Assembly (NCBI RefSeq): GCF_015182285.1 | Contig: NZ_PRDM01000006.1 | Span: 310,001-374,000, forward strand | Reading direction: 5' to 3' | Length of the DNA stretch: 64,000 bases | Source of the DNA: Flavobacterium hungaricum | Lineage (GTDB): Bacteria > Bacteroidota > Bacteroidia > Flavobacteriales > Flavobacteriaceae | Part shown: positions 9,801 through 18,345 of the stretch, piece by piece | Numbering within the stretch: position 1 is the stretch's first letter | Layout of the letters: every line of letters begins with the position of its first letter | Program-made: the position numbers and the translations under genes | Notes under the pieces: generated by a model | The model's input: only the letters and a program-made list of their open reading frames with translations | What the model was told of the DNA's origin: nothing | Databases searched by the model: none

Positions 9801-10046
9801 GCATCTTTTTTAAGATTAAATACTTTAACGTTAGGATATACAGCACCTCAGATGTTTACATCTAAACTTGGAGTTTCTAAATTGAGATTCTACTTGACGG
9901 CTAGCAATGTTTTTGTTTGGACAAACTACTCGGGTTCTGACCCTGAGGTTTCTACAAGAAGAAAAAATCCGCTTACACCAGGGGTTGATTCAAGTCCTTA
10001 TCCAAGAAGCAGACAAATGGTTTTTGGGATGAATCTTAATTTCTAA
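6804..10046 (+). CDS. susC: SusC-like TonB-dependent outer-membrane glycan importer
   Basis: 1080 residues. Signal peptide ending THAQ (about 32); a carboxypeptidase-regulatory-like domain (about 35-110, TIEGTVKDAAGLSLPGVNV); a TonB-box-like SLNEVVVIGYG; a plug domain with VPVANVAEALTGRIAGVQV and RGGGSLTQDASPLIIVDG; then a 22-strand barrel ending in QMVFGMNLNF. It imports oligosaccharides across the outer membrane, using TonB energy and a SusD lid. The susD gene follows after 17 bases. The length is normal for the family. Confidence 0.95.
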   Translation: MNFKELLNKRANFCSVLVFLLCLLMTNQTHAQTTTIEGTVKDAAGLSLPGVNVLEKGTKNGTSTDFDGHYKIKLTNPKAVLSFSFIGFKTVEVSASGKTKVDATMAEDANSLNEVVVIGYGTSKKSDLTGAVSTISGTDLKKVPVANVAEALTGRIAGVQVTASEGSPDADIKIRVRGGGSLTQDASPLIIVDGFPINSMNDISSSDIETMTVLKDAASTAIYGSRGANGVILITTKSGKDGKIAVSFNMFYGMKTMAKEIDVLSPDDYTKWQYEYALLSQSGTKVASNPSSYTKYFGNWEDQDMYKGVKGDNWQKQIFGRTGEVQSRDLGIRGGSDKLSYNFNYAHYDEKAIMIGSDYKRNNLALSLKSKVSNKIDLGFTMRYSDTEIDGGGVNEQNEKSSADSRMRTIVGYAPLPVAGLTSGDVVGDGTDVLINPFKSVSDNERQQFRKNFNMLGSFGWEIVDNLKLKVDLGLDNFNTQDYRFYGLTTYYVANAPAATLQDMPAMIMSDAKERRFRNANTLNYDFKKIMGEDHHLTALLGQESIDYSSNTVTSTIHGYPTFFDFNKAKTLTTQGTPQAVDNYYSPDDRLLSFFGRANYDYKNRYILSATFRADGSSKFLEQNRWGYFPAFAAGWKISEESFLKDKTWIDLLKVRASYGEAGNNNIPVGQQVQIFQSTSTAWINGVTSVWAPSKTMPNPDLKWETTVTQNFGLDFGFFKNRLSGNFDVYKNITSDLLINFPVPGSGYDFQYRNMGETQNTGFEATLNVVAIEKEKYGLNFSFNMSVNKNRINSLGVMNNFGQATGWASSQIGDDYLIEVGSSLGTMYGYKNDGRYEVSDFDYVGGKYILKSGVTPTSTTLVGDGSALKPGDMKLKDVNGDGVVDLKDKTIIGNVNPKSTGGFVINGNAYGFDLMAAFNWSIGNEIYNADKIEFSTATASGEYKNLNSTMADGKRWTNLDPVSGQLVTDPTALTALNANTTMWSPYMRSAIFTDWAVEDASFLRLNTLTLGYTAPQMFTSKLGVSKLRFYLTASNVFVWTNYSGSDPEVSTRRKNPLTPGVDSSPYPRSRQMVFGMNLNF

Positions 10047-10063
10047 TTTTAAATTATCACAAA

Positions 10064-11866
10064 ATGAAACATAAAATAATAATAGCAGGATTGATTATTT
10101 CGGGTCTATTTAGTTCCTGCCAGCAATTTGAAGATGACTATTTGGATACTAAGGCAGAATCAACTTTAGATGCTGCTTTGATTTTCTCTACAGCAGGACT
10201 TGCAAAAGGAGCTATTGATGGAATAAAAGTGCCGTTTGCTGAAACAAACTCTTACAGAGGAAGATTTTTACCATATTATGGACTTAATACAGATGTAGAA
10301 TGGTACAATACTTCGCAGACCGCTGGGGATAAAGCAGATTTATGTGTTTACGATGCAAAGCCAAGCAATACAGAGATGAACACAACTAATAATGCGTATT
10401 CTATGATGTTCTCTGGTATTGAGCGTGCTAATATTTGTATTAAAGGTATACGTCAATACGGGAATCCATCACCGGGAACAGAAATGGGGCAGCTATTAGG
10501 TGAAGCTTTAACATTAAGAGCTATTTACTATGCCGATTTACTTAAAACTTGGGGAGATGTTCCTGCTCGTTTTGAACCTATTACTTCAGAAACTTTATAT
10601 CTGGCTAAATCAAGCAGAGATGTTATTTACAAACAATTAATCGCAGATTTAGGAGAAGCATCAACATTAGTAGCATGGCCAAATGAAACGGCTTATACAA
10701 GTACAGTTGAGCATGTTAATAAAGCTTTTGTAAAAGCTTTTAGAGCACGTCTGGCATTGGCTGCAAGTGGTTTTCAGCAATATCCTGACGGAGTAAGAAG
10801 AAGCAATGATCCAGAACTTTCAGTTGCTGCTATGTATGCATTGGCATTAAGAGAATCTCGTGAAGTAATTCAAAGCGGTTCTGCTCGTTTAGAATCTACT
10901 TTTGAAGGATTATGGAGAAAATACAATGAGGAAAATACAACTGCAGGAGGAGAATCTCTTTGGGAACTTCCTTTTGCTGATGGGCGTGGTAGAATGTTGT
11001 TTACTTTTGCTGTAAAACATACTGCAGCTCAGGATCAATTTCAAGCTAATGGAGCTAACCGAGGCGGTGTAGCAGGTCCGCTGCCATTTGTTTTCTACGA
11101 TTATGATCAAGTTGATACCAGAAGAGATGTTACTTGTGTACCTTATAAATACGGTGCTGCAACCAATAATATCGCTAAACAAGAGTTAGGCTCACTAGAC
11201 ACATGGTATTTTGGTAAATACCGTTACGAATGGATGAAACGTTATGTGACTTCTACTAATGATGACGGAGTGAATAAAATGTACATGCGTTATGCTGAGG
11301 TGCTTCTTATTGCTGCTGAAACAGCAAACGAATTAGAAGGCGCTTCTGCCGCAGCTCCTTACTTAAAACAAATCCGCAGAAGATCATTTCCTGCAGCAGC
11401 TCAAGCTGTTAAAGTAGATGCATATGTAGATGCATTAACTAGTAAAGAAGCAATGTTTAATGCTATTGTTAACGAAAACAAATATGAGTTTACAGGTGAA
11501 ATGGAGCGTAAACAAAATTTAATTCGTTGGAATTTATTGAAAGTAAAATTAGACGAAGCCAAAGTAAAAATGGCAAATTTATCAGCTCGTACTGGAGAAT
11601 ATGCTGATGTGCCGGCAGCTTTGTACTATAAATTTCAAGCAGACAATGTATCTATTGATATCTATGGATTGAATAGAGGGGAAACTGCAAATCCAGGAGC
11701 AGCTTATACGCAGGTAGCTTGGACATGGACAGGAACAGCAGCAGATGCCAAAATAAACTCATTGTACAAAGCAGGGGTTAATCCTGATAACAGACAATTC
11801 TGGCCAATCTGGCAAGTGTTTATTGACGGAAGCAATGGTCAATTGAAAAATGATTACGGTTATTAA
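10064..11866 (+). CDS. susD: SusD/RagB family outer-membrane lipoprotein
   Basis: 600 residues. A lipoprotein signal with the acylated Cys in LFSSCQQ (about residue 19) is followed by a SusD-type helical fold; YLDTKAESTL near the N-terminus and LLGEALTLRAIYYADLLKTWGDVP (interrupted here at residue level by the TPR-like helices) are characteristic. It forms the glycan-binding lid over the SusC barrel encoded just upstream. The long C-terminal part ends in FWPIWQVFIDGSNGQLKND, typical of the family. The bound sugar cannot be deduced. Confidence 0.93.
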   Translation: MKHKIIIAGLIISGLFSSCQQFEDDYLDTKAESTLDAALIFSTAGLAKGAIDGIKVPFAETNSYRGRFLPYYGLNTDVEWYNTSQTAGDKADLCVYDAKPSNTEMNTTNNAYSMMFSGIERANICIKGIRQYGNPSPGTEMGQLLGEALTLRAIYYADLLKTWGDVPARFEPITSETLYLAKSSRDVIYKQLIADLGEASTLVAWPNETAYTSTVEHVNKAFVKAFRARLALAASGFQQYPDGVRRSNDPELSVAAMYALALRESREVIQSGSARLESTFEGLWRKYNEENTTAGGESLWELPFADGRGRMLFTFAVKHTAAQDQFQANGANRGGVAGPLPFVFYDYDQVDTRRDVTCVPYKYGAATNNIAKQELGSLDTWYFGKYRYEWMKRYVTSTNDDGVNKMYMRYAEVLLIAAETANELEGASAAAPYLKQIRRRSFPAAAQAVKVDAYVDALTSKEAMFNAIVNENKYEFTGEMERKQNLIRWNLLKVKLDEAKVKMANLSARTGEYADVPAALYYKFQADNVSIDIYGLNRGETANPGAAYTQVAWTWTGTAADAKINSLYKAGVNPDNRQFWPIWQVFIDGSNGQLKNDYGY

Positions 11867-11903
11867 AATCTTTCAAAAAATTAATAATAAATTATAAGTT
11901 ATT

Positions 11904-13478
11904 ATGATGAAAACAAAATATGTATTTAGAGGATTAATAACCCTGTTATTACTTGCAATTGCAGTTTCAAGCTGCGAAAGTTATAATGAAGAGTTGTTAA
12001 ACGGCATAGGAAATTCAAGAGAATTTTCTCCAATTGGTCTTAAAGCTACCATTAGAAATCAAACTACAGTTGAATTAAATTGGACGGTTAAAAGCGACGA
12101 AAATGCAGATCATTATGTAGTAGAATTTAGTGCAGACGATCCTGAATTCAAAACTATTTATAAAACAGTAAATGTTACCGCTTCGCAGCTTCCAATTCAA
12201 GTGGCATTAGAAGGAGAAACGGTATATTCTATCAGGGTAAAAGCTGTTAATGCTGCTGGTTTAGAAGATTCTAAATGGTCTACTGTAACGGCCACAACAT
12301 TGTCAGAACAAATCATGCTGCCTATTGCAGATGCTGATATCGAGGCAAAACAAGTAACAGTAAGATGGACTCCAAACAGCACTGTGACTCAAATTGTTGC
12401 AAATCCAGGAAATGTAATTCATGTAATTACACCTGCTGAAAAAACAGCGGGAGTTGCTTTAGTAACTGGACTTACGTCAGAAACAGATTATACTGTAACA
12501 CTGTATAATGGGACTAAGAAAAGAGGAGAAAGATCATTTAAAACTGGAATTGATATCGGAAATGGGATATTAGTAAAACCAGAAGATGATTTGAATGCAA
12601 AAGTCGCTGCAGCCGCTGCTGATGCTACTTTGGTTTTAATGCCTGGTGAATATAAAGCATTTACTGGTGAAATTATATTAGATAAACCGATAACTATAAG
12701 AGGATTACGTGCAGGTGATAAACCAAAATTGAATGTTAGATTTACAATGAATTCGGGCGCAACTTCTTTATCGTTAATTGATCTGGAGTTAAACGGAAGC
12801 AGCACACAGACAGATCTTGCAAAATATAATCAAAATGGTAACTATGGTAAATTACTAGTAAGCGGTTGTAACATCCATGATTATCTAGGATCGTTTGCTA
12901 ATACAACAACTGGTGTAATAGCTAAAATAGAATCTATAGCTATAGAAAATTCTATTGTAACTAATATGGTTACTGCTAATACTGGAGAGTTTATTGATTT
13001 TAGAACTTCTTTTGTCGACGATATTAGTTTAACTAAAAGCACCTTTAATAACTGTGCAGCAGCTAGAGCATTTATTAGACTAGATGCAGCGCCAACTTTA
13101 ACGGGTAGTGGTCTTACAAGTAACATATTGATAGATAGCTGTACTTTATATAAGGTTACTAATACAGTTGCGGCAAGTGGTTATCAAATACTTTATGTAC
13201 GTTTTGTGTCAAATGCTACTATTGTTAGAAATTCGTTATTTGCAGAAACAGTGGCTAGATATGCAAATCAGGCAGCTACAGCGCCTCCTACTTTCGCAAA
13301 TAATAATTATCACAATGCAACTACGCTTAATCAAGCGAGTCCTGTATCTCCACTTAAATCGGATACTTCTGGAACGGCATTAGATCCACAATTTACAAAT
13401 GCAGCAACGGGAGACTTTACAATTGGAAATCAAACTTTAAAAGATAATAAAGTAGGAGATCCACGCTGGATTAAATAA
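11904..13478 (+). CDS. Surface lipoprotein, FN3 plus beta-helix (DUF4957/DUF5123-like)
   Basis: 524 residues. Lipoprotein signal with Cys in VSSCESY (about 24). A fibronectin type III-like domain at about 40-135 (VELNWTVKSDENADHYVVEF) is followed by a second FN3-like part to about 215, then a right-handed parallel beta-helix (ADATLVLMPGEYKAFTGEI onward) and a C-terminal part like DUF5123. Genes of this architecture sit next to susCD in pectin-type loci and encode surface glycan-binding proteins, sometimes lyases. No lyase active site was recognised, so binding is preferred. Third gene of the operon. Confidence 0.75.
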   Translation: MMKTKYVFRGLITLLLLAIAVSSCESYNEELLNGIGNSREFSPIGLKATIRNQTTVELNWTVKSDENADHYVVEFSADDPEFKTIYKTVNVTASQLPIQVALEGETVYSIRVKAVNAAGLEDSKWSTVTATTLSEQIMLPIADADIEAKQVTVRWTPNSTVTQIVANPGNVIHVITPAEKTAGVALVTGLTSETDYTVTLYNGTKKRGERSFKTGIDIGNGILVKPEDDLNAKVAAAAADATLVLMPGEYKAFTGEIILDKPITIRGLRAGDKPKLNVRFTMNSGATSLSLIDLELNGSSTQTDLAKYNQNGNYGKLLVSGCNIHDYLGSFANTTTGVIAKIESIAIENSIVTNMVTANTGEFIDFRTSFVDDISLTKSTFNNCAAARAFIRLDAAPTLTGSGLTSNILIDSCTLYKVTNTVAASGYQILYVRFVSNATIVRNSLFAETVARYANQAATAPPTFANNNYHNATTLNQASPVSPLKSDTSGTALDPQFTNAATGDFTIGNQTLKDNKVGDPRWIK

Positions 13479-13500
13479 AAATTCATGGTTAATAAATAGG

Positions 13501-13537
13501 AAAGAGGGATACAATTTATTTTGTGTCCCTCTTTTTT
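13501..13537 (+). terminator. Intrinsic terminator of the susCD operon
   Basis: AAAGAGGGA pairs with TCCCTCTTT (inner ACAA/TTGT extends it), followed by T residues. Placed 22 bases after the last stop. Confidence 0.85.
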
Positions 13538-13554
13538 TAAGTAGGCAGTGTTCC

Positions 13555-13625
13555 ATTTTTTAGTGTTCAATCCTCAATTCAATTTAATTTTTCACTGATC
13601 ACTAAAACACTGAACACTAAAAAAA
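13555..13625. repeat. Inverted-repeat stretch between convergent genes
   Basis: TTTTTTAGTGTTCA (from 13556) and TGAACACTAAAAAA (13611-13624) are inverted copies separated by about 40 bases that contain further partial copies (cactgatcacta). It may serve as the terminator for the leftward pentapeptide gene, but the large loop is unusual; it may be a dispersed palindromic remnant. Confidence 0.4.
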
Positions 13626-14198
13626 CTATTCAATCGCTAAATCAAATTTCTGAAGTAAGCCTGCAAGTGCAGCGTGCGAAACTTTAGTGCCTTTAATTTT
13701 GTTTTCAGAAGGATCAAAAGCATAGTTTCTGGAAGTTCTAAAATCTGTTTTTTCTAATATACAATCTACAAAAGCAGCGCTGGAAAGATCACAGTTTTTA
13801 AAAACCGCCAAAGATAAATCGGTGTTAGAGAAATCGACATCTTTTAGTGAACAATCGGCAAAAACAGTTTTCTTTAGTTTTTTGTAAATAAAAGTAGAAT
13901 AATCTAAAATGCAGTCTTGAAAACTTACTGTAAACAAAAAGCTGTTGCAGGCACTAAAATCCAACCCCATAAGTTTACAGTCTGTAAATTTGATGTTTTT
14001 CAGCCCTGTATTTCTTAAAACAGCCAAAGAAAGATTGCAGTTCTTAAAACTGCAGTCCAGAAAATCAATGGAAGTAAAATCGCTTTTAGAAAAATTACAA
14101 TTTATGAATTCACAGTTGACAAATTCAGTATCAGACAACCTTTGATCAGAGTAATCGATAGTGTCAAAAGTTTTATTTTGATGAAGCGCTGTTTCCAT
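13626..14198 (-). CDS. Pentapeptide-repeat protein
   Basis: 190 residues built almost wholly of A(D/N)LxF-type pentapeptides (for example FVNCEFINCNFSKSDF and FADCSLKDVDFSNTDLSLA), which fold as a right-handed quadrilateral beta-helix. A non-repeat C-terminal tail (about 160-190) ends LLQKFDLAIE. It is soluble, with no signal peptide. Some relatives (Qnr, MfpA) mimic DNA and protect gyrase; whether this one does is not decidable here. Downstream of and on the same strand as the small protein at 14224-14424. Confidence 0.85.
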   Translation of the reverse strand: METALHQNKTFDTIDYSDQRLSDTEFVNCEFINCNFSKSDFTSIDFLDCSFKNCNLSLAVLRNTGLKNIKFTDCKLMGLDFSACNSFLFTVSFQDCILDYSTFIYKKLKKTVFADCSLKDVDFSNTDLSLAVFKNCDLSSAAFVDCILEKTDFRTSRNYAFDPSENKIKGTKVSHAALAGLLQKFDLAIE

Positions 14199-14223
14199 TC
14201 TAAAATTATAAGTTGAGGTTGTT

Positions 14224-14424
14224 TTATTCTAATTCGACACAATCAAAGATGTCATTTTGGAGCAGCGATTCTGAAATTTCAAGATCACTGTCAATTCTTA
14301 AAATATTGTCACAGTCTTCGAGATCAAAATTCCATTCTGCGTGGGGCAGTAATTTATCCAATAAAGTTTTTGCTGAATCAAATTTGGCGGGTGAATCAAC
14401 AGAGGTTTTAAAAACATAAATCAT
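14224..14424 (-). CDS. Small acidic protein, function unknown
   Basis: 66 residues, acidic, with the pattern MIYVFKTSV...LLPHAEWNFDLEDCDNILRID that suggests a small alpha/beta ferredoxin-like fold. No catalytic or metal-binding motif; the single Cys pairs are not spaced as in HMA domains. It is 25 bases upstream of the pentapeptide-repeat gene on the same strand, so the two may be co-transcribed. Confidence 0.65.
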   Translation of the reverse strand: MIYVFKTSVDSPAKFDSAKTLLDKLLPHAEWNFDLEDCDNILRIDSDLEISESLLQNDIFDCVELE

Positions 14425-14496
14425 AAGTTGCTTTTTTTAGAAGGAGCAAATTTCCAAAAAAGAACCACTTAATTAATAGGATTACATAATCAATAA

Positions 14497-15417
14497 TTAG
14501 GACTTATCAATCAATTTTCGGTATTGTAGTGGTGTAATCCCCTCGTGTTTTTTAAAGAATCGAGAAAAGTAAGAATGATCCTCGTGTCCTACCTGAGAAG
14601 CGATTTCGCCTACAGAAAGTGTCGTTTGGAAAAGTAAATATTTAGCTTCCAATAATATGTTCTCATCAATCCACTTAACGGCAGACTTTCCAGTCACAGT
14701 CTTTATGCATTTATTCAAATGATTGGGCGTGACATTGAGCATTGAGGCGTAATAATTAACTTGATGCTGGCTTTTGATATGATCGTGTATTAGTTCCTTA
14801 AATTTTCCTGTAATCACTTCGGCAGCCGAAATGCCTTTAGGAATTTTGACAGCATTTTTGTTCATTTCATAAAACAAACTAATAAGATACGACTGCACAA
14901 TATTTAAATCGGTAAAAGCAGTTTCTGAGTATTCTTTTTTTAAACGTTCTAAGACGTTTGTAATAGTGCTGACATCTTCAGGAGCAAGACTGATTTTAGG
15001 ATTTCCGGAAATTTTCAAAAAATCAAATTCATTAAGCAATTCACGGCTTCCATATTTTCGAATTAAGATGTCGGGATGAAACTGGCAGATATAACCTTTG
15101 TGAATGTTGTTGACATTATCAAGAGAAAAAATCTGACCTGCCGGCACTATAATTATTTCATTGTCGGTAGTGGTGTATTCCTGATAGCCTAATTTCATTG
15201 TATGCCGGCCAGAAGAAATAAAAATTAAAGTATGGCAAGAATGTTTTGAAGGCGGAACGGGATGCTGAATCTGCATTATTTCTTCAATTTCAAGACAGAA
15301 AAAATGATCAGAGTTGGATTTAAAAAGCAAATGAATAGGATTGTCTTCTCCTAGAAATTTCTCTCGAAAACCTGTTGGGCTGTAGGTTTTTATTTTTTCT
15401 GCCGATTTATTGTTCAT
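14497..15417 (-). CDS. AraC family transcriptional regulator
   Basis: 306 residues with an AraC-type double HTH at the C-terminus (LSVGEIASQVGHEDHSYFSRFFKKHEG split over the two helices, ending TPLQYRKLIDK) and an N-terminal cupin-like sensor. It starts 2 bases after the stop of the DUF6642-like gene, so the two form a leftward operon; the regulator may respond to, or control, that protein. Confidence 0.88.
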   Translation of the reverse strand: MNNKSAEKIKTYSPTGFREKFLGEDNPIHLLFKSNSDHFFCLEIEEIMQIQHPVPPSKHSCHTLIFISSGRHTMKLGYQEYTTTDNEIIIVPAGQIFSLDNVNNIHKGYICQFHPDILIRKYGSRELLNEFDFLKISGNPKISLAPEDVSTITNVLERLKKEYSETAFTDLNIVQSYLISLFYEMNKNAVKIPKGISAAEVITGKFKELIHDHIKSQHQVNYYASMLNVTPNHLNKCIKTVTGKSAVKWIDENILLEAKYLLFQTTLSVGEIASQVGHEDHSYFSRFFKKHEGITPLQYRKLIDKS

Positions 15418-15419
15418 CT

Positions 15420-15983
15420 TTAATAATACAATCTAAAATCAAGTAATTTACACAAATTATAGTGCTTGGTATATAAGTCTTCAACCACTTCAATTAGATT
15501 GTCATTTTCTTGGTACAGGCTGAAAAAAGCTTTATCAATTGTACTGCAGCTCGCAATTTTATTATAAGTAGAACCATAGCCAGAAATTGCTCTTGCGCCT
15601 GTAATGTCTAGAAAATATTGTGCTTCTTCTTCGTTTAAATCCAAAACTTTGAGATTGGCAAAATGAATGATTTTCCCTTTCATTTTTCCTTCAAAAAGTT
15701 CGGCTATTTCTTCAATACTGTAATAATAATCGTGAAGGCAGATGTTATTCTGCTGACCGGGCATGGCGAGGTAAATAATCTCATAATCTTTAAAATTATG
15801 ATCTTCATAAAGTAAAACGTTTAAACTCTCTTCGAGACCTTCAATAGTATCACAAGTTTTATGAATGCTCGCAATACCTTGATCAATTGCCAATTCTTCA
15901 AGGCATTTTACCACATGAGTCGGGGTATGATCGTCGATGTCTTTTACGCCTTCAAGACAGAAAATAAATTTTTCATTCTCCAT
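15420..15983 (-). CDS. DUF6642-like protein with CHAT/caspase-like outline
   Basis: 187 residues, soluble. I recall the family as DUF6642 from Bacteroidota, with no known function. The core pattern (YEIIYLAMPGQ, then IEEIAELFEGKMKGKIIHFANLKVL, then ARAISGYG) resembles the strand order of caspase/CHAT domains, in which a strand ends in HG and the next in SC. Here those positions read PG and AN, so the catalytic dyad would be absent. The fold match is inference. First gene of a two-gene operon with an AraC regulator. Confidence 0.6.
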   Translation of the reverse strand: MENEKFIFCLEGVKDIDDHTPTHVVKCLEELAIDQGIASIHKTCDTIEGLEESLNVLLYEDHNFKDYEIIYLAMPGQQNNICLHDYYYSIEEIAELFEGKMKGKIIHFANLKVLDLNEEEAQYFLDITGARAISGYGSTYNKIASCSTIDKAFFSLYQENDNLIEVVEDLYTKHYNLCKLLDFRLYY

Positions 15984-16191
15984 GCAATTCTGTTTCTGAT
16001 TTTTTAAAAGTTATTTAGTTCTGAGTTTGGCAAAAGTATTTTTTTCTGAATTAAATTCAGGTATAGAAAACAGAATTTAACTTGTTTTTAATCTTGATCT
16101 TGAAATCTGATCTGCATAGTCGTTTTTAGGGTTAAATAAAATTGATACAATTTAGAACAATGATACTCAGTGCTCCCGCATTTCGAATTCC

Positions 16192-16199
16192 TAATTTTG
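16192..16199 (+). promoter_or_regulatory. -7 element for the radical-SAM gene
   Basis: TAATTTTG matches TAnnTTTG, 42 bases before the ATG. The gap 15984-16241 between divergent genes shows no other structure. Confidence 0.5.
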
Positions 16200-16241
16200 T
16201 ACTATTGAATACCACTTCCAAAAACAAATAAAAAAGTCAAA

Positions 16242-17501
16242 ATGGTACACGAAAGAGTAATGGAAAAGCTGGCGATTTTAGCAGATGCGGCAAAATATGA
16301 TGTTTCCTGTTCATCTAGTAATAGTAACCGGCAGAATAAAGACAAAGGGTTGGGCAATGCCTCGGCTCACGGAATTTGTCACGCCTACACAGAGGACGGA
16401 CGCTGCGTTTCGCTGCTTAAAATCCTGCTGACCAATCATTGTATTTTTGACTGCGCTTATTGTGTCAGCAGAAAAAGCAATGATGTTAAACGCGCTGCTT
16501 TTACAGTTCAAGAAGTTGTAGATTTAACGATCGGTTTTTATCGAAGAAATTATATTGAAGGTCTATTTTTAAGTTCGGGAATTTTTGATAATCCAGATTA
16601 TACCATGGAGCGTTTGGTGAGGATTGCCAAAAAACTAAGATTAGAAGAAAATTTTAATGGTTATATTCATCTAAAAGCGATTCCTGGAGCAAGCGACGAA
16701 TTGTTACAGCAGGCGGGAATGTATGCCGATCGTTTGAGTGTCAATGTAGAAATGCCTACAGAACAAAGTCTTAAGCTGCTTGCTCCCGATAAAAACCACA
16801 AAGACGTGATTAAACCAATGGTGTATCTTAAAAATGGAATTTCGGAGTATAAAGAAGAAAAGAAAAGAAATTACAAAACCCCGCTTTTTGCACCAGCAGG
16901 CCAGAGCACGCAAATGGTAATTGGAGCCACAAAAGAAAATGATCTCGAAATTCTGGGAATGGCGAATTATTTTTATGAGCAGATGAACATGCGCCGTGTC
17001 TATTATTCGGGTTATGTGCCGATTAGTTATGACGAAAGACTTCCTGCGATTGGAACGCCGGTGCCCATGATTCGGGAAAACCGTTTGTATCAGGCCGATT
17101 GGCTGGTTCGTTTTTATGGATTTAATGTGAATGAAATAGTGGGATTCGATCATCCGAATCTGGATTTAGATATTGATCCGAAACTAGGCTGGGCGCTCCG
17201 AAATCTGCATCAATTTCCAGTTGATATTAATCTCGCAGAATTAGAATTGATTCAGCGGATTCCTGGAATCGGTTTTTTGAGTGCGAAAAAAATTGTAGAA
17301 GCTAGAAAATTCAAAAAACTCCAGCCTTACGATTTAAAAAAACTTGGTATTGCTTACAGCAGGGCTAAGTATTTTTTAGCTTTTGCTTCGCCTTTTTCCC
17401 TGCAGAAAGATTTAACTTCTGTTCAAATTAAAAATCATATTCTCAATTTTCAGAAAAGTAAGTATCAGAATAATTTTTCCAACCAGCTTGCTTTATTCTA
17501 A
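16242..17501 (+). CDS. Putative DNA modification/repair radical SAM protein (TIGR03916-like)
   Basis: 419 residues. The radical-SAM iron-sulphur motif CxxxCxxC is at Cys67, Cys71 and Cys74 (NHCIFDCAYCVSR). A C-terminal helix-hairpin-helix (IPGIGFLSAKKIVEAR, about 339-354) suggests DNA binding. Family members are annotated as putative DNA modification or repair enzymes and are paired with a TIGR03915 protein, exactly as here (next gene after 5 bases). The chemistry is unknown. Confidence 0.88.
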   Translation: MVHERVMEKLAILADAAKYDVSCSSSNSNRQNKDKGLGNASAHGICHAYTEDGRCVSLLKILLTNHCIFDCAYCVSRKSNDVKRAAFTVQEVVDLTIGFYRRNYIEGLFLSSGIFDNPDYTMERLVRIAKKLRLEENFNGYIHLKAIPGASDELLQQAGMYADRLSVNVEMPTEQSLKLLAPDKNHKDVIKPMVYLKNGISEYKEEKKRNYKTPLFAPAGQSTQMVIGATKENDLEILGMANYFYEQMNMRRVYYSGYVPISYDERLPAIGTPVPMIRENRLYQADWLVRFYGFNVNEIVGFDHPNLDLDIDPKLGWALRNLHQFPVDINLAELELIQRIPGIGFLSAKKIVEARKFKKLQPYDLKKLGIAYSRAKYFLAFASPFSLQKDLTSVQIKNHILNFQKSKYQNNFSNQLALF

Positions 17502-17506
17502 TTAAA

Positions 17507-18283
17507 ATGACACAAGTAGTTTACGATTCGACTTATGAAGGCTGGCTGACAGCGGTGTTCGAAATTTATGAGTATAAATTTACTGACGTTGTTTTTGCAA
17601 AAGAAGATGCTTCAAATAGTTTGCTTTTTTCAAATTTACATATGGTTGCAACAGATATAGAAAAAGCAAAACGGGTATTTGACGGATTGAAAAAACGATT
17701 ATCAGCCAGTGGACTTGAAATGGTTTATCACGCCTTTTTATCTGAAATAAATAAAATGGATGAGATTTTGTTTCAGTTTGTAAAATATGTCTTTGCAAGT
17801 TCAGGAAATGTTGAAGGAGATTTGAGTAATAACGAAGTTCTGGCTGTTAGAAAAGCGGCGCATTTGACGCATAGAGAAAGTCATAGGATGAAAGCTTTTA
17901 TTCGTTTTCAATTGACAAAAGACCAATTGTATTATGCGATAATCGAACCTGATTGTGATGTGCTGCCGCTTATTAAAGACCATTTTAAGAAAAGATATGC
18001 CGATCAGCGCTGGCTTATCTATGATGCCAAACATAAATACGGGGTTTATTATGATCTTGAAAATGTTGAAACAGTACAGCTTCAATTTGATTCGAAATCC
18101 AATTCTTCTCAAATTTTGGCTGAAATAGCCGATGAACAGGAAGGATTTTTTCAGGATCTCTGGCGTCGTTATTTCAGCAGTGTCAATATAGAATCCAGAA
18201 AAAACATGAAACTGCACATACAGCATATGCCAAAACGATATTGGAAAAATTTGGTGGAGAAAATTCCAAACATAAAAAACTAA
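17507..18283 (+). CDS. TIGR03915/DUF4130 family putative DNA repair partner
   Basis: 258 residues. The region LTHRESHRMKAFIRF (about 125-140) and then LPLIKDHFKKRYADQRWLIYD (interrupted) with KYGVYYD are characteristic of DUF4130. In many bacteria the domain is fused to a uracil-DNA-glycosylase-like domain; here it stands alone. Five bases after the radical-SAM gene, so an operon; the two are presumed to act together on damaged or modified DNA. Confidence 0.85.
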   Translation: MTQVVYDSTYEGWLTAVFEIYEYKFTDVVFAKEDASNSLLFSNLHMVATDIEKAKRVFDGLKKRLSASGLEMVYHAFLSEINKMDEILFQFVKYVFASSGNVEGDLSNNEVLAVRKAAHLTHRESHRMKAFIRFQLTKDQLYYAIIEPDCDVLPLIKDHFKKRYADQRWLIYDAKHKYGVYYDLENVETVQLQFDSKSNSSQILAEIADEQEGFFQDLWRRYFSSVNIESRKNMKLHIQHMPKRYWKNLVEKIPNIKN

Positions 18284-18289
18284 TGTGAC

Positions 18290-18323
18290 TTGGGGTAACC
18301 TTTATCGATTCCGTGTATTTTTG
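18290..18323 (+). promoter_or_regulatory. Promoter of the nucleosidase gene
   Basis: TTG at 18290-18292 and TATTTTTG at 18316-18323 are separated by 23 bases, within the Flavobacterium range. It lies directly after the preceding stop codon, so the nucleosidase can be expressed on its own. Confidence 0.6.
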
Positions 18324-18345
18324 TTGTAACAAATTTTTAAGATCA

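Noticed and set aside
12488..12805. Leftward 105-residue frame inside the beta-helix lipoprotein gene
   Set aside because: Fully overlaps a well supported gene; shadow frame.
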